Source of the DNA: Pirellula sp.
Lineage (GTDB): Bacteria > Planctomycetota > Planctomycetia > Pirellulales > Lacipirellulaceae
Reading direction: 5' to 3'
Assembly: GCA_013822725.1 (NCBI GenBank)
Contig: PNKX01000035.1
Coordinates: 1-39,085 of the forward strand
Length of the DNA: 39,085 nt
Position numbers and translations under genes: made by a program. This document shows positions 1 to 10,096 of this stretch, piece after piece (the stretch's first letter is position 1; each line of letters begins with the position of its first letter). The notes beneath the pieces are model-generated. The model did not search any database, was not told where the DNA came from, and was given only the letters and a program-made list of their open reading frames with translations.

Positions 1-1
1 C

Positions 2-124
2 GGCCCGACCGGCCGGATTCTCCGTTACGACCCGGAGGTCGTGCGGACTTACATCAAGAGCCGATCGCAGGTCTCTGCCGTCGAGCGGCTCACGGCCGAC
101 GCCTCAGCGACTCTCGCTGAGTAG
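2..124 (+). CDS. C-terminal fragment of an excisionase-like HTH protein (5' end outside window)
   Basis: An open frame enters from the left edge and stops at TAG 122-124, giving the last 40 residues. The segment GRILRYDPEVVRTYIKSR resembles the wing and final helix of HTH_17/AlpA-type excisionase DNA-binding domains, where a Gly-Arg turn leads into basic residues and an Asp-x-V-x-x-Y-I helix. A function in excision or element regulation is inferred from this and from the integrase at 3060-4364. The start and the recognition helix are outside the window, so the family call is tentative. Confidence 0.5.
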   Translation, partial: GPTGRILRYDPEVVRTYIKSRSQVSAVERLTADASATLAE

Positions 125-276
125 CTCGATTCTGCTCTTTCGCGCCGCTCACAACTGGCGCGGAAACCTCATTGCCCAATGCGCCGCGGGCATTTTAGCG
201 GCGTGAATGTACTGCGATCCGGCTCGAGAAGTTGCTCAGACCCAACGACCCAGGTCGCAAAACAAGGAGATCCAGA

Positions 277-492
277 ATGCTAGGCTCGAATCCCTCACAC
301 CGCAACGCGTCGCGTCGGCGCCGAGCGAAGTCACCGTCAATGAAGTCACTGTATGACGCGCAGCGCCCCGAGGGCGTGAGCGGAGACGATTGGTCGAACA
401 TCTTCGACGCATTCATGGCCGCTTGGGCGCAGACCGTGGTCCAACGCACGCTCTCGACGATGTCAGGGTCTCGATCGCGGCGCGCCGCCTAA
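277..492 (+). CDS. small hypothetical protein of the integrated element (71 aa)
   Basis: ATG 277 is preceded by a near-ideal Shine-Dalgarno AAGGAGA at 264-270, which decides this start over the in-frame ATG at 232. The 71-residue product is basic at the N-terminus (NASRRRRAKSP) with a central acidic and aromatic helix-like stretch (GDDWSNIFDAFMAAWAQ). No known family is recognised. It sits between the excisionase-like gene and the 120-aa gene in the same direction, so it is probably part of the element's early operon. The strong ribosome-binding site is the main support. Confidence 0.5.
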   Translation: MLGSNPSHRNASRRRRAKSPSMKSLYDAQRPEGVSGDDWSNIFDAFMAAWAQTVVQRTLSTMSGSRSRRAA

Positions 493-515
493 CCCGTCCA
501 CCTTTCCTCAAGTGT

Positions 516-551
516 CCCGGGCCGCGCAAACGCCAACCTGCGCGGCCCGGG
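516..551 (+). terminator. perfect 12-bp GC-only hairpin between two element genes
   Basis: CCCGGGCCGCGC at 516-527 is exactly complementary to 540-551, with a 12-nt loop. No T-run follows. The right arm ends 3 nt before the GGAG (555-558) of the next gene. It could be a Rho-independent-like stop without a U tract, an mRNA-stability hairpin, or a structure that limits access to the downstream ribosome-binding site. Confidence 0.45.
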
Positions 552-563
552 CGTGGAGCAAGT

Positions 564-926
564 ATGTCCGATTCTACGTTTCTTCCGCGAGCAATACAAA
601 CGCTCGCGCGACTCGATCATGAAGGATGGCTTGAAGATTACCGCATCGACGTTGCCGAGGCGACCCGAGGCCCGGCCGACGACCTTCAACGATATCCGCA
701 ATACGTTCATCAAGTGGCGCGGTTTGCGCGCATAGCAAGTCAGCTGTTCTGCGCATCGGCATCTGAAGCTCAACAAGCGGCGATTGATGCGCTCTTACCG
801 ACGACTCGCCGCAGCATCGCTCTGGAACTTCTCGACGAGTACGAGCAGCGGCTCGACGAAGCGGCGCTGAAGGCTCAGGCGGCCCGACGGTTGGCGACGG
901 ATCGCCGGAGGTCGCACAGTGCCTGA
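564..926 (+). CDS. hypothetical protein of the integrated element (120 aa)
   Basis: The start ATG 564 has GGAG at 555-558, five bases upstream. A longer open frame exists 5' of it (ATG 390), but that part is Arg/Pro-rich, overlaps the preceding gene and has no ribosome-binding site. The product is mainly helical, with acidic N-terminal (LARLDHEGWLEDYRIDVAE) and alternating Ala/Glu/Arg C-terminal segments (LLDEYEQRLDEAALKAQ) that suggest a coiled coil. I do not recognise the family. Its last codons overlap the ATPase start by 8 bases, which suggests translational coupling and a shared role with the replication-type ATPase. Confidence 0.6.
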   Translation: MSDSTFLPRAIQTLARLDHEGWLEDYRIDVAEATRGPADDLQRYPQYVHQVARFARIASQLFCASASEAQQAAIDALLPTTRRSIALELLDEYEQRLDEAALKAQAARRLATDRRRSHSA

Positions 927-2247
927 ACCTCTTTCGATCGACATTCAATGCGGGGAGCCTGACGACAAGGGCAGACGGTTGGTTGTCGCCAGCTACGGCA
1001 GGCGTCAGCACACGGACCGCTTTGACACAGACGCTGCCTTCATGAGGCAGAAGTGGCGTGAGGAAACAATTCGCCGGCTCGGCCTTCGCGGACCCTATAT
1101 GCCGGAAGGTGACGGAAGTGCCGTCATCCATGAAGAACTAGCAACGGCACTGCAGCGGGCCGTAGACGACGCCGACTTCGCCGATTTGCCGACTCAATCA
1201 CTCTGGCAGCCAGCGGTGACGATCATGGCCAATGTTGAGCATGCAACGACCGAATGGCTCTGGGATCAGCACATACCGTGTGGGGCAATCTCAAATCTGT
1301 CGGGAGATCCCGGTTTAGGAAAGTCTCAGCTGACGTGCGATCTCGGCGCTCGGATCACGCGAGGTTGGCCCATGCCGCCGTTGACGGCGCCGGACGGGAC
1401 TTTCAGGCCCCGCGGCGTGCTGTTCATGAACGCCGAGGACGATCCCGCGAGAACATTGCGGCCACGCCTCGAAGCCGCAGGCGCGGATCTGCGGCGGGTG
1501 CATTGTCTGCGATCGATGCAGTGCAGCTTGGAGGGCGAGGAAGAGCGACCGGTGACTTTGCCGGGTGACCTCCCGGCCGTCGAGCAGGTGATTCGTGCCA
1601 GCGACGTCGCTCTGGTGGTCGTCGACCCGTTCGTGGCGTTCCTCGATGGCAAGCTGAACATCAACAACGACGCCGACGTCCGCCGGTGCCTTGGCCAGGT
1701 CGCGTCCGTGGCCGAGAGTACGGGAGCGGCGTTCCTTTTGGTGCGCCACTTAAACAAGAAATCGGGACTGTCGGCCGTTTACCGCGGCGGCGGGTCGATC
1801 GGAGTGACCGGTGCAGCCCGAGCGGAGTTTATGGTCGGCGTCGATCCTGCTGATCCCGAGGGACGCATCCTGGCTTGCGTCAAATCCAACCTGGCACCCG
1901 AACCGTCTTCGTTGCGGTTCTCGATCGAGAGCTTCGCAGAGACGTCTCGCGTCCGGTGGGGCGACCATTGTGATACGTCCGCTGGCGACCTCTGCGCCAG
2001 TGGAAGCGACAAGCGGCAGGGGAATAAGTCCGACGAAGCGAAAGGCATCATCGAAGACATGATCGCCCACGGGCCAGCGGCTTCCGCAGATGTGCTGAAA
2101 GCTTGCATCGACGCTGGAATCAGCGAGCGAACCTATCACTCAGTGAAGAAGGAATTGGGGCTGAAGCCTTACCGAGTCGGTTTCGGCGACGACGGGACGT
2201 GGATGCTTTCAAAGGCTGCAAATGGTTTCTACGAGGCAGAGTTTTAG
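919..2247 (+). CDS. RepA-like AAA ATPase (AAA_25 type) with C-terminal winged-helix-like domain
   Basis: GTG 919 with GGAGG at 907-911 is the chosen start; 442 aa. Residues 105-310 form a RecA/DnaB-type ATPase fold: Walker A GDPGLGKS at 129-136, an NAED strand end at 171-174, Walker B ALVVVDP at 231-237 and an RHLNK sensor-like motif at 276-280. This pattern is typical of AAA_25 proteins related to the plasmid replicative helicase RepA. Residues 360-440 (SERTYHSVKKELG) look like a winged helix, as in phage and satellite primase/helicase proteins. It probably acts in element replication, or as a helicase loader. The N-terminal 100 residues are unassigned. The repeat cluster directly downstream supports a replication role. 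It could instead be a DNA-repair-type RecA paralogue, but the domain order favours a mobile-element replicase. Confidence 0.8.
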   Translation: MPEPLSIDIQCGEPDDKGRRLVVASYGRRQHTDRFDTDAAFMRQKWREETIRRLGLRGPYMPEGDGSAVIHEELATALQRAVDDADFADLPTQSLWQPAVTIMANVEHATTEWLWDQHIPCGAISNLSGDPGLGKSQLTCDLGARITRGWPMPPLTAPDGTFRPRGVLFMNAEDDPARTLRPRLEAAGADLRRVHCLRSMQCSLEGEEERPVTLPGDLPAVEQVIRASDVALVVVDPFVAFLDGKLNINNDADVRRCLGQVASVAESTGAAFLLVRHLNKKSGLSAVYRGGGSIGVTGAARAEFMVGVDPADPEGRILACVKSNLAPEPSSLRFSIESFAETSRVRWGDHCDTSAGDLCASGSDKRQGNKSDEAKGIIEDMIAHGPAASADVLKACIDAGISERTYHSVKKELGLKPYRVGFGDDGTWMLSKAANGFYEAEF

Positions 2248-2391
2248 CCAAAGGTTGCAATCAAAGGTTGCAACGGCTGCAACCTATGGGGACTGAGGGA
2301 GAGTTAATTGCAATGTTTGATTAATCATAGGGGTTTATCAAAGGCTGCAATTGCAATCTATGGAGTCGGCCGTCAAAGGTTGCAATCTATG
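2209..2391 (+). repeat. iteron-like repeat cluster, TCAAAGGYTGCAA
   Basis: Five copies of the 13-mer [TC]CAAAGG[CT]TGCAA occur at 2209-2221 (inside the end of the ATPase gene), 2248-2260, 2261-2273, 2338-2350 and 2373-2385. The second and third abut exactly. A trailing GCAAYCTATG unit follows at 2279-2288, 2353-2362 and 2382-2391. Between the two groups lies an AT-rich stretch, 2301-2337. All copies are in the same orientation. This is the layout of iterons flanking a DNA-unwinding region, next to a RepA-like ATPase. They could alternatively be arm-type sites for the integrase or excisionase, or operators for the XRE protein. Confidence 0.65.
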
Positions 2392-2412
2392 CCACTCACC
2401 CAAGGAAGAGGG

Positions 2413-2733
2413 ATGGAATTGACACAGCGACATCAGCCAAGCGGCGAGTGCGTGGACGCCAAGATCCAGAGCTTGCTCAACCGCGTCGAACAATTGAGAC
2501 GCGGCGTCACAATCGACAGGCCTACCAAATTCAGCCGTGCTGGCGAGCAGCATGCCCGTGAGGTCGCTAGAAGGGACTCGATGAGAGAGGTGGAGGTTAG
2601 TCTCCAACGCACGGAAGCGACACAGATCACAACGACGCAAAACGCGATGCCAACTCTCCCGGCCCGTACCACGTCACCCCACTCGACGCATCGCAGCGCC
2701 ATTCACAACAACGCTATGCCGTTTGATGCCTGA
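2413..2733 (+). CDS. doubtful hypothetical ORF (106 aa) in the repeat-to-regulator gap
   Basis: ATG 2413 follows AAGGAAGAGG, a purine-rich but closely spaced ribosome-binding site. The product has a short helical stretch (DAKIQSLLNRVEQLRRG) and then a Thr/Ser/His-rich tail without clear folding signals. No family is recognised. Reading frames on the opposite strand are equally long, so the 2400-2740 stretch may be non-coding. It is listed because no other gene explains these bases. Confidence 0.25.
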   Translation: MELTQRHQPSGECVDAKIQSLLNRVEQLRRGVTIDRPTKFSRAGEQHAREVARRDSMREVEVSLQRTEATQITTTQNAMPTLPARTTSPHSTHRSAIHNNAMPFDA

Positions 2734-2796
2734 GACGATTTGCGTCATACGCGAGATTTGCCATTAACCATTTTCCAGTCCCATTTAGATCAGAAC

Positions 2797-3057
2797 ATGA
2801 TTGACTCACCGCCATACATCAGCGACACTCCAGCGACGACGCAGCAGCGCGCGTCGTTCCGGGATCAGTTGCGGCACGCGATCCGCGACTCTGGGCAGAA
2901 TCAACTCGGCATCAGCCGCGCGACTCGCATCGACCAGGCGACTCTCTCGAAGTTTCTCAGCGGCCGCCGTGGGCTCAGCGTCGAGTCGATCGAAAAGCTC
3001 GCTGAGCATCTTGGGCTAGAACTTCATCCCCGCACTCTTGCAGCGAAGGACGAGTAA
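2797..3057 (+). CDS. XRE/Cro-C1-type helix-turn-helix regulator (86 aa)
   Basis: Residues 21-75 form an HTH_3 domain: NQLGISRATRIDQATLSKFL contains the two-helix DNA-binding unit and is followed by the GRRGLSVESIEKLAEHLGLEL helices typical of the family. ATG 2797 is chosen over the frame extension at 2740, which adds an unlikely leader. The stop codon is only 2 bases from the integrase ATG, so both genes are probably one transcript. The protein is likely the repressor or switch that controls integrase and perhaps replication of the element. The repeats upstream at 2209-2391 are possible operators. Confidence 0.8.
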   Translation: MIDSPPYISDTPATTQQRASFRDQLRHAIRDSGQNQLGISRATRIDQATLSKFLSGRRGLSVESIEKLAEHLGLELHPRTLAAKDE

Positions 3058-3059
3058 CG

Positions 3060-4396
<1,337 letters not shown>

Positions 4397-4610
4397 GAAG
4401 TTCCTTTAGCGTATTCGGTGGCGCTGGCGGCGGCAACCTGAGCCTCGCAGACGGCCGTGATGAAGGATTCGTGAAGCAGCGGCGACGCCTTTGTCCCTTG
4501 CCAACTCCGCAAACGATGGTGTTTCAATCGAAAGCCATGCGCGATTCTGAGTTTGCCTTGGCGCGACGCCGTAAAGCAGCCGCTCGAATTTGCCAACCGG
4601 GAGAGATCGC

Positions 4611-5552
4611 ATGCTCCGAATGAAGAGACGAACCGTCCTCCTTGCGCTTGCCTTGCCGATGGCGGTGAGCACGCCGTTAGGCAGTTCACGTTGCCGTGGC
4701 GCCGATGCATCGCTGGCAAAACCGTCGGCGACTTTCGATCTCGGCAAGGGAACGCGTCTCGGCTCCGGCCCGGCGAAGGAACATTCGGGGATCGTCAAAA
4801 GCCGTAACTGGCCGGATCTATTCTGGATGCACAACGACTCGGGCGATGAACCGCGGATCTATCCAGTCCACCGCAATGGCCAAGTTGAAAAGAGCGAGCG
4901 CGAGCCCGACAACCCCGGCGTGACGATTGCCGGGGCGATCAACGTCGATTGGGAGGATATCACCGTCGACGACCGCGGGCGGGTGATCGTTGCCGACGTC
5001 GGCAATAATCGGAATGATCGCCGCGACTTGGTCCTCTACATCGTCCCGGAGCCGGCGCCGTTGGCCGAGCGGACGACGTTCGTGAAGCGGCTTTTCTTTC
5101 GTTACCCGGGCCAGATGGAATTCCCGGCGCCGAAGGACGACTTCAACTACGACTGCGAGGCGATCTTCACAATCGGCGACGCGATCTACCTCTGCTCGAA
5201 GCATCGCAGCGACACGCTGACGAAGCTCTATCGACTTGATCCCGATTCGAACGAAGAAGTCCAAACCGCCGAGTTGGTTGACAGCTTCGACGTCCTCGGC
5301 CAGGCGACCGGCGCCGACGCGACGCCTGACGGCAAGCGGATCATCATCAACACGTACGAAGATCTGTGGCTCTTCGACGTGACTGACCCCGAGCACCCGT
5401 TAAGCGGGCCGGTGAAGCGGTTGTCGTTCGAGAATGACGATGACGTCGAAGCGGTTTGTTTTGCCGACGATGAAACGTTGATCATCGGGGCGGAGGCAGC
5501 CGAGCGGATTTATGAAGTCCCGCTCGCTGAGTTTGTCGAGTACGAGCGCTGA
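4611..5552 (+). CDS. secreted beta-propeller-like protein (313 aa)
   Basis: ATG 4611 is preceded by GGGAGAG at 4599-4605. A Sec signal peptide follows: MLRMKRR, a hydrophobic stretch LLALALPMAV, and a cleavage region near residue 30. The remainder has repeated strand-turn units with aromatic and acidic positions (PDLFWMHNDSGDEPRIYPV, NVDWEDITVDDRGRVIVADVGNN, DCEAIFTIGDAIYLCSKHR, GADATPDGKRIIINTYEDLWLF, DDVEAVCFADDETLIIGAE), which look like blades of a propeller of the esterase/SMP-30 or YncE kind. No catalytic residues can be assigned. It is the first chromosomal gene next to the tRNA. I name no function beyond an exported, probably periplasmic, propeller. Confidence 0.8.
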   Translation: MLRMKRRTVLLALALPMAVSTPLGSSRCRGADASLAKPSATFDLGKGTRLGSGPAKEHSGIVKSRNWPDLFWMHNDSGDEPRIYPVHRNGQVEKSEREPDNPGVTIAGAINVDWEDITVDDRGRVIVADVGNNRNDRRDLVLYIVPEPAPLAERTTFVKRLFFRYPGQMEFPAPKDDFNYDCEAIFTIGDAIYLCSKHRSDTLTKLYRLDPDSNEEVQTAELVDSFDVLGQATGADATPDGKRIIINTYEDLWLFDVTDPEHPLSGPVKRLSFENDDDVEAVCFADDETLIIGAEAAERIYEVPLAEFVEYER

Positions 5553-5568
5553 GTCAATTTTGTTTTTT

Positions 5569-5690
5569 GACAGGATCGGCAGGATAGCGCGGATCGACAG
5601 GATGGGAAGACAGGTCCAGGCTTTGGAAAAAGGGAGTGATCGCACTTCCGCAATCAATCATGTTGATCCGCGAAATCCTGTGATCCTGTC
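5569..5690. repeat. dispersed palindromic repeat, GACAGGATC/GATCCTGTC family, copy A
   Basis: The left arm (5569-5603) is built of GACAGGATC-AGGAT-CGGATCGACAGGAT units. The right arm (5660-5690) is its imperfect reverse complement, separated by about 56 nt. The same arms recur at 18173-18292 with an unrelated spacer, so this is a dispersed element. It lies in the gap between the convergent propeller and ATPase genes. Confidence 0.8.
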
Positions 5691-5726
5691 CAGTCTTCCG
5701 AACAGCGCAGTCTGCCGGCGACCGCC

Positions 5727-7319
5727 TTAAGCCATGTGCGATTTCGACGCCGACTCGAGGTTGCTGAACAACCGCCGGAACTGACGCCCCTGCACGACCG
5801 CCGCGGTCGTTGCCTCGTCGTCTTCAATGATCAGCAAGTCGCTGTCGGCCGATTTGGGCGCGGGTGCGTTGGCAACGTCCGCTTGCCGGGTTTCGTGCAG
5901 TCGAATCGGCTGCTCCAACAGCGCCGTTCCCGCGGAGACCACAGCGATTGCCGCTGCCGCCGGTTTCGCCGCGCCGCTCGGTCGCGCTGCGGGCGCTGGT
6001 TTGCTTGTTGCCATCTGCACGCAACGATGCAACTCACTGGCGAAGGCCCGATCGAGCCGATTGATCACCTGAGGCGCCGTTCGCAGTAGTTCCGATTCGA
6101 ACGCCGCGTAGGGGTCGAGTACGATCTCTTCTTCCTCGAACGGCTCGGCGAACGGGTTCGACGCCGCCGGCTGCTCCGGTTCCTCGGCAGGCTCCGGCTC
6201 AGGCGGGTCGGCGGCCCGCAGTTCGAGCGAGCCAAACTCTTCGAAGTGATCAAAGCTTTCGAGAAGCAGTTCCGCCGTGTCGAGCGTTACGTCGAGCGGA
6301 TCGACCGCGAGGATGTGGCGACCTGGACGGCCCGATGCAATCGGAATCGACGCCGGCATTTCGTCGTCGGCCTCGTAGTCGTCTTCGTCGGCCAATTCGT
6401 AGTCGAATGATGCGCCGTCGCCGTCGAGTTCGCCAAACTCGATCACCGAATTGCCCGCCGATGCGTTCTTCGCTTTCGCGGCGCCGTCGTGATTCCACGG
6501 CGCCGGCAATTGCTGCAGGTCAGACCAGGCTTGTTGCACGAGCGTCGCGTCGAGCGGAGCACATCCAGTCTCTTCCGCCATCCAAACAAGCTGATCTCCC
6601 AACTGGTTGATCACTCGCGGTACGCCAGCGGTCGCGGCGTAGATGGCCTCAAGGGCGTCGGCTGAGAACAACTTCTCCGGCTTCATTCCCACGGCCGCCA
6701 CCTGGGCGCGAACATACTGCAGCGTCTCCTCCCGACCGAACGGCGCCAAATAACAACGGGCCGCGATCCGTTGGCTGAATTTCTCCAACCCCGGTTCGGC
6801 GAACCGCTCCTCGAGAATCGGCCCGCCGGCGAGGACCAAGCTCACCAGCGGCAGGCCCTCGGCGGCGACGTTCGTCAGGACGCGCAGTTCCTCCAACAGC
6901 CGCACGGGGAGGGAATCGGCTTCGTCGACCAACAGCACCAAGCGTCGCGGGCCCTCTTTCCCGCGGAGATGTTGCTGAATTGAGAGCCGCAGTTCGCCTT
7001 CGTCCATGCCGCGGTAGGGGAGGCCCAACTCGCACAGGATCATTTGCAGCAGAGCGCGCCGCGTACAGAGCTGGGCGCCTGCCAGCGTGACGACCGCCAC
7101 GCGAGGCGCGAACTGCTCGGCGAGCACTGCCAACAACAGCGATTTGCCGGTCCCCGCGCCGCCGATCAGAATCGCAGGCCCCTCGTTTCGCGCGATGGCG
7201 CGTACAATTCGCAACCGGGCCTCCTCGATGGGGGCGGCAGCGAAGTAACGTTTGGGGCTGGGCGCCGAAAGAAAAGGGCGCCGCTCTGCGCTGGTCGTCT
7301 GCTGAGTCATCCGTGGCAT
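5727..7319 (-). CDS. ExeA/GspA-like AAA+ ATPase with long acidic C-terminal region (530 aa)
   Basis: The start is set at ATG 7319 (GATAGG just upstream), with a second ATG at 7310 possible; the Arg-rich open extension upstream is unlikely to be translated. Residues about 25-275 form an AAA_22 domain as in GspA/ExeA: Walker A GGAGTGKS at 53-60, Walker B LVLLVDEAD at 127-135, and a C-terminal lid with GVPRVINQLGDQ. ExeA-type ATPases help to assemble secretins through peptidoglycan. The last 230 residues are Glu/Asp/Ala/Pro-rich, low in complexity, with no peptidoglycan-binding domain visible. Here they replace the periplasmic part of classical GspA, and no membrane segment is seen. Its role may therefore be cytoplasmic, as in the transposition-type TnsC/ExeA subgroup. 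Confidence 0.8.
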   Translation of the reverse strand: MPRMTQQTTSAERRPFLSAPSPKRYFAAAPIEEARLRIVRAIARNEGPAILIGGAGTGKSLLLAVLAEQFAPRVAVVTLAGAQLCTRRALLQMILCELGLPYRGMDEGELRLSIQQHLRGKEGPRRLVLLVDEADSLPVRLLEELRVLTNVAAEGLPLVSLVLAGGPILEERFAEPGLEKFSQRIAARCYLAPFGREETLQYVRAQVAAVGMKPEKLFSADALEAIYAATAGVPRVINQLGDQLVWMAEETGCAPLDATLVQQAWSDLQQLPAPWNHDGAAKAKNASAGNSVIEFGELDGDGASFDYELADEDDYEADDEMPASIPIASGRPGRHILAVDPLDVTLDTAELLLESFDHFEEFGSLELRAADPPEPEPAEEPEQPAASNPFAEPFEEEEIVLDPYAAFESELLRTAPQVINRLDRAFASELHRCVQMATSKPAPAARPSGAAKPAAAAIAVVSAGTALLEQPIRLHETRQADVANAPAPKSADSDLLIIEDDEATTAAVVQGRQFRRLFSNLESASKSHMA

Positions 7320-7698
7320 CCTATCGCTACGTCGCTTCGCGGCGGGACGAGATCGGGGCGGTCGATCTCGAACCAGCCGGCGTCGGCGACGGTCCATCCT
7401 GTGAAGTTAACCTTCCGTGGCATTGGATCGGCGCCCGGAGTAAGCTGGCTTCAAGTGATAGCGGAAGTTTGACCCGTGGGAAGATTTGGGGGGTCGTAAC
7501 GGCTGCTGAATTGGGGTGGAGCGGATGGTTGGCGTTGCGCTTGCGATCTCAGTGTTCGGCGCGCGCTCCGCTATCGCGTCGCGGCTAATGCGGTCGTCAT
7601 GCCGTTAGCCGCGACGCGATAGCGGAGCGCTTCACCACGCCAAGCATGCACTGCCAACCGCCACTGACAACGAACCACTGACGCCTGACAAAGCAAGA
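7320..7698. other. intergenic region between divergent ATPase and trpF genes
   Basis: No convincing gene is seen in 379 bases. It must hold promoters for both flanking genes, although none can be picked confidently by eye. A long perfect inverted repeat occupies 7563-7630. Confidence 0.6.
7563..7630. repeat. perfect 26-bp inverted repeat upstream of trpF
   Basis: Bases 7563-7588 and 7605-7630 are exact reverse complements with a 16-nt loop. The arms contain CGCTCCGCTATCGCG and end in GGCTAA/TTAGCC. The right arm ends 68 bases before trpF. The perfect match suggests a recent or conserved palindromic repeat rather than a terminator, since no T-run is present. Confidence 0.85.
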
Positions 7699-8397
7699 AT
7701 GTTTCGCATCAAGATCTGCGGCATCACGAACGTCGAAGACGCCATCGCCGCGGTCAATGCTGGCGCCGATGCGATTGGGCTGAACTTTTATGAGATGAGC
7801 CCGCGTTCAACGACCGTTCATCGAGCGCATGAAATCTCCCAGGCGATTGCAGATCAGCCCGTGGATCGGGTTGGAGTTTTCGTCAATTCGGCTGCGGCGT
7901 CAATCGAAGCCATCGTCAAAGAGGGAGCGTTGACGTCGATTCAACTCCATGGCGACGAACCACCGGAAGTCGTTGCGCATTTCGCACAGCCGAAGAGGCC
8001 CCAATTTTTCCCTTTTCATTTTCAGGTGATTCGCGCTCGTCGCATGGATGATCGGGGCGTCGCGGCCATCGCCGCCGATCTTGCCGCATGCAGAGGCGCC
8101 GGTTGGGGACCGGCATCGGTGCTTGTCGATGCTGCAACGCCTGGCCGCTACGGCGGAACCGGCGAAACCGTTTCGTGGGTGGGCCTAGCGGACTACCCAC
8201 GGTGGCTGGGCAGTACTCCGCTAATACTTGCTGGCGGTCTCACCCCCGACAACGTCGCCGAGGCGATCCGCATCGTGCGGCCGGCGGCCGTCGATGTGGC
8301 TAGCGGGGTGGAGTCTTCGCCGGGGAAGAAGGATCCCCACAAGGTTCGCGATTTCGTCGCCGCCGCGCAGGCCGCATTCGAATCACTTGAATCTTAA
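7699..8397 (+). CDS. trpF: phosphoribosylanthranilate isomerase
   Basis: This 232-aa TIM-barrel enzyme converts phosphoribosylanthranilate to the carboxyphenylamino-deoxyribulose phosphate in tryptophan synthesis. The hallmark KICGIT at residues 5-10 supplies the catalytic Cys7, and VLVDAATPGRYGGTG (142-155) supplies the general acid Asp144 and the phosphate loop. ILAGGLTPDNV and DVASGVESSPGKKD give the C-terminal phosphate-binding loops, with the invariant GVE-S-PG-KD signature. The length is slightly above the usual 200-210 aa because of an insertion at about residues 97-120 (FFPFHFQVIRARR). No other trp gene is next to it; ahcY follows in the same direction after 257 bases. The ribosome-binding site is weak (AGCAAG). 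Confidence 0.95.
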   Translation: MFRIKICGITNVEDAIAAVNAGADAIGLNFYEMSPRSTTVHRAHEISQAIADQPVDRVGVFVNSAAASIEAIVKEGALTSIQLHGDEPPEVVAHFAQPKRPQFFPFHFQVIRARRMDDRGVAAIAADLAACRGAGWGPASVLVDAATPGRYGGTGETVSWVGLADYPRWLGSTPLILAGGLTPDNVAEAIRIVRPAAVDVASGVESSPGKKDPHKVRDFVAAAQAAFESLES

Positions 8398-8495
8398 ACT
8401 GGGGGTTTGGCGAAGCCTCTCAACGAGGGGAAACTCAAACATCCCGGAAGCTAACGCTCCCGGCTCTCCGGTCGCCGCCGGCCCGCCACTGGCTA

Positions 8496-8566
8496 GGCGG
8501 CGAGCGAATTCGCCATTAGACTCTACATCTATATGTAGTCACGCCTCGCCGCCGCCAATGGGCGGC
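8496..8566 (+). promoter_or_regulatory. structured upstream region of ahcY with competing hairpins
   Basis: GGCGGCGAG 8496-8504 pairs with CTCGCCGCC 8545-8553. Inside are a 10-bp palindrome GCGAATTCGC (8504-8513) and a CTACAT/ATGTAG hairpin (8523-8528 with 8533-8538). The right arm of the outer stem also overlaps GCCGCC 8551-8556, which can form an alternative tetraloop hairpin with GGCGGC 8561-8566. The two folds exclude each other. It lies about 90 bases before the ahcY start. A regulatory role is inferred only. Confidence 0.4.
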
Positions 8567-8654
8567 AATGATGGACGCATGTCCACTCATGCTATGCCGC
8601 GTCGTTCGCCCATTGCGGACGGCCATTCGATACTTTCACAGGAGTTCGTTTATC

Positions 8655-10013
<1,359 letters not shown>

Positions 10014-10062
10014 TAGGTTGGGCTTTCAGCCCGACGGAACTGCCGAAGACGTACAATCAACG

Positions 10063-10096
10063 AAAAGGCCGCCGACGCAAGTCGGCGGCCTTTTTT
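10063..10096 (+). terminator. bidirectional Rho-independent terminator after ahcY
   Basis: AAAAGGCCGCCGAC (10063-10076) pairs with 10081-10094 around a GCAA tetraloop and is followed by TTTTTT. The A-run on the left makes it work on the minus strand as well. The leftward gene ending at 10095 stops right at this hairpin. Confidence 0.93.

Noticed and set aside
2209..2391. CRISPR array
   Set aside because: Repeats are only 13 bases, spacing is irregular (13 to 77 bases) and partly overlapping, with no cas genes; iteron-like repeats fit better.
2338..2640. Leftward 100-codon gene between the repeats and the regulator
   Set aside because: No ribosome-binding site, no domain, and it would run through the iteron-like repeats.
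8398..8654. SAH riboswitch upstream of ahcY
   Set aside because: The conserved core of that riboswitch class is not recognisable; only the nested hairpins can be supported.
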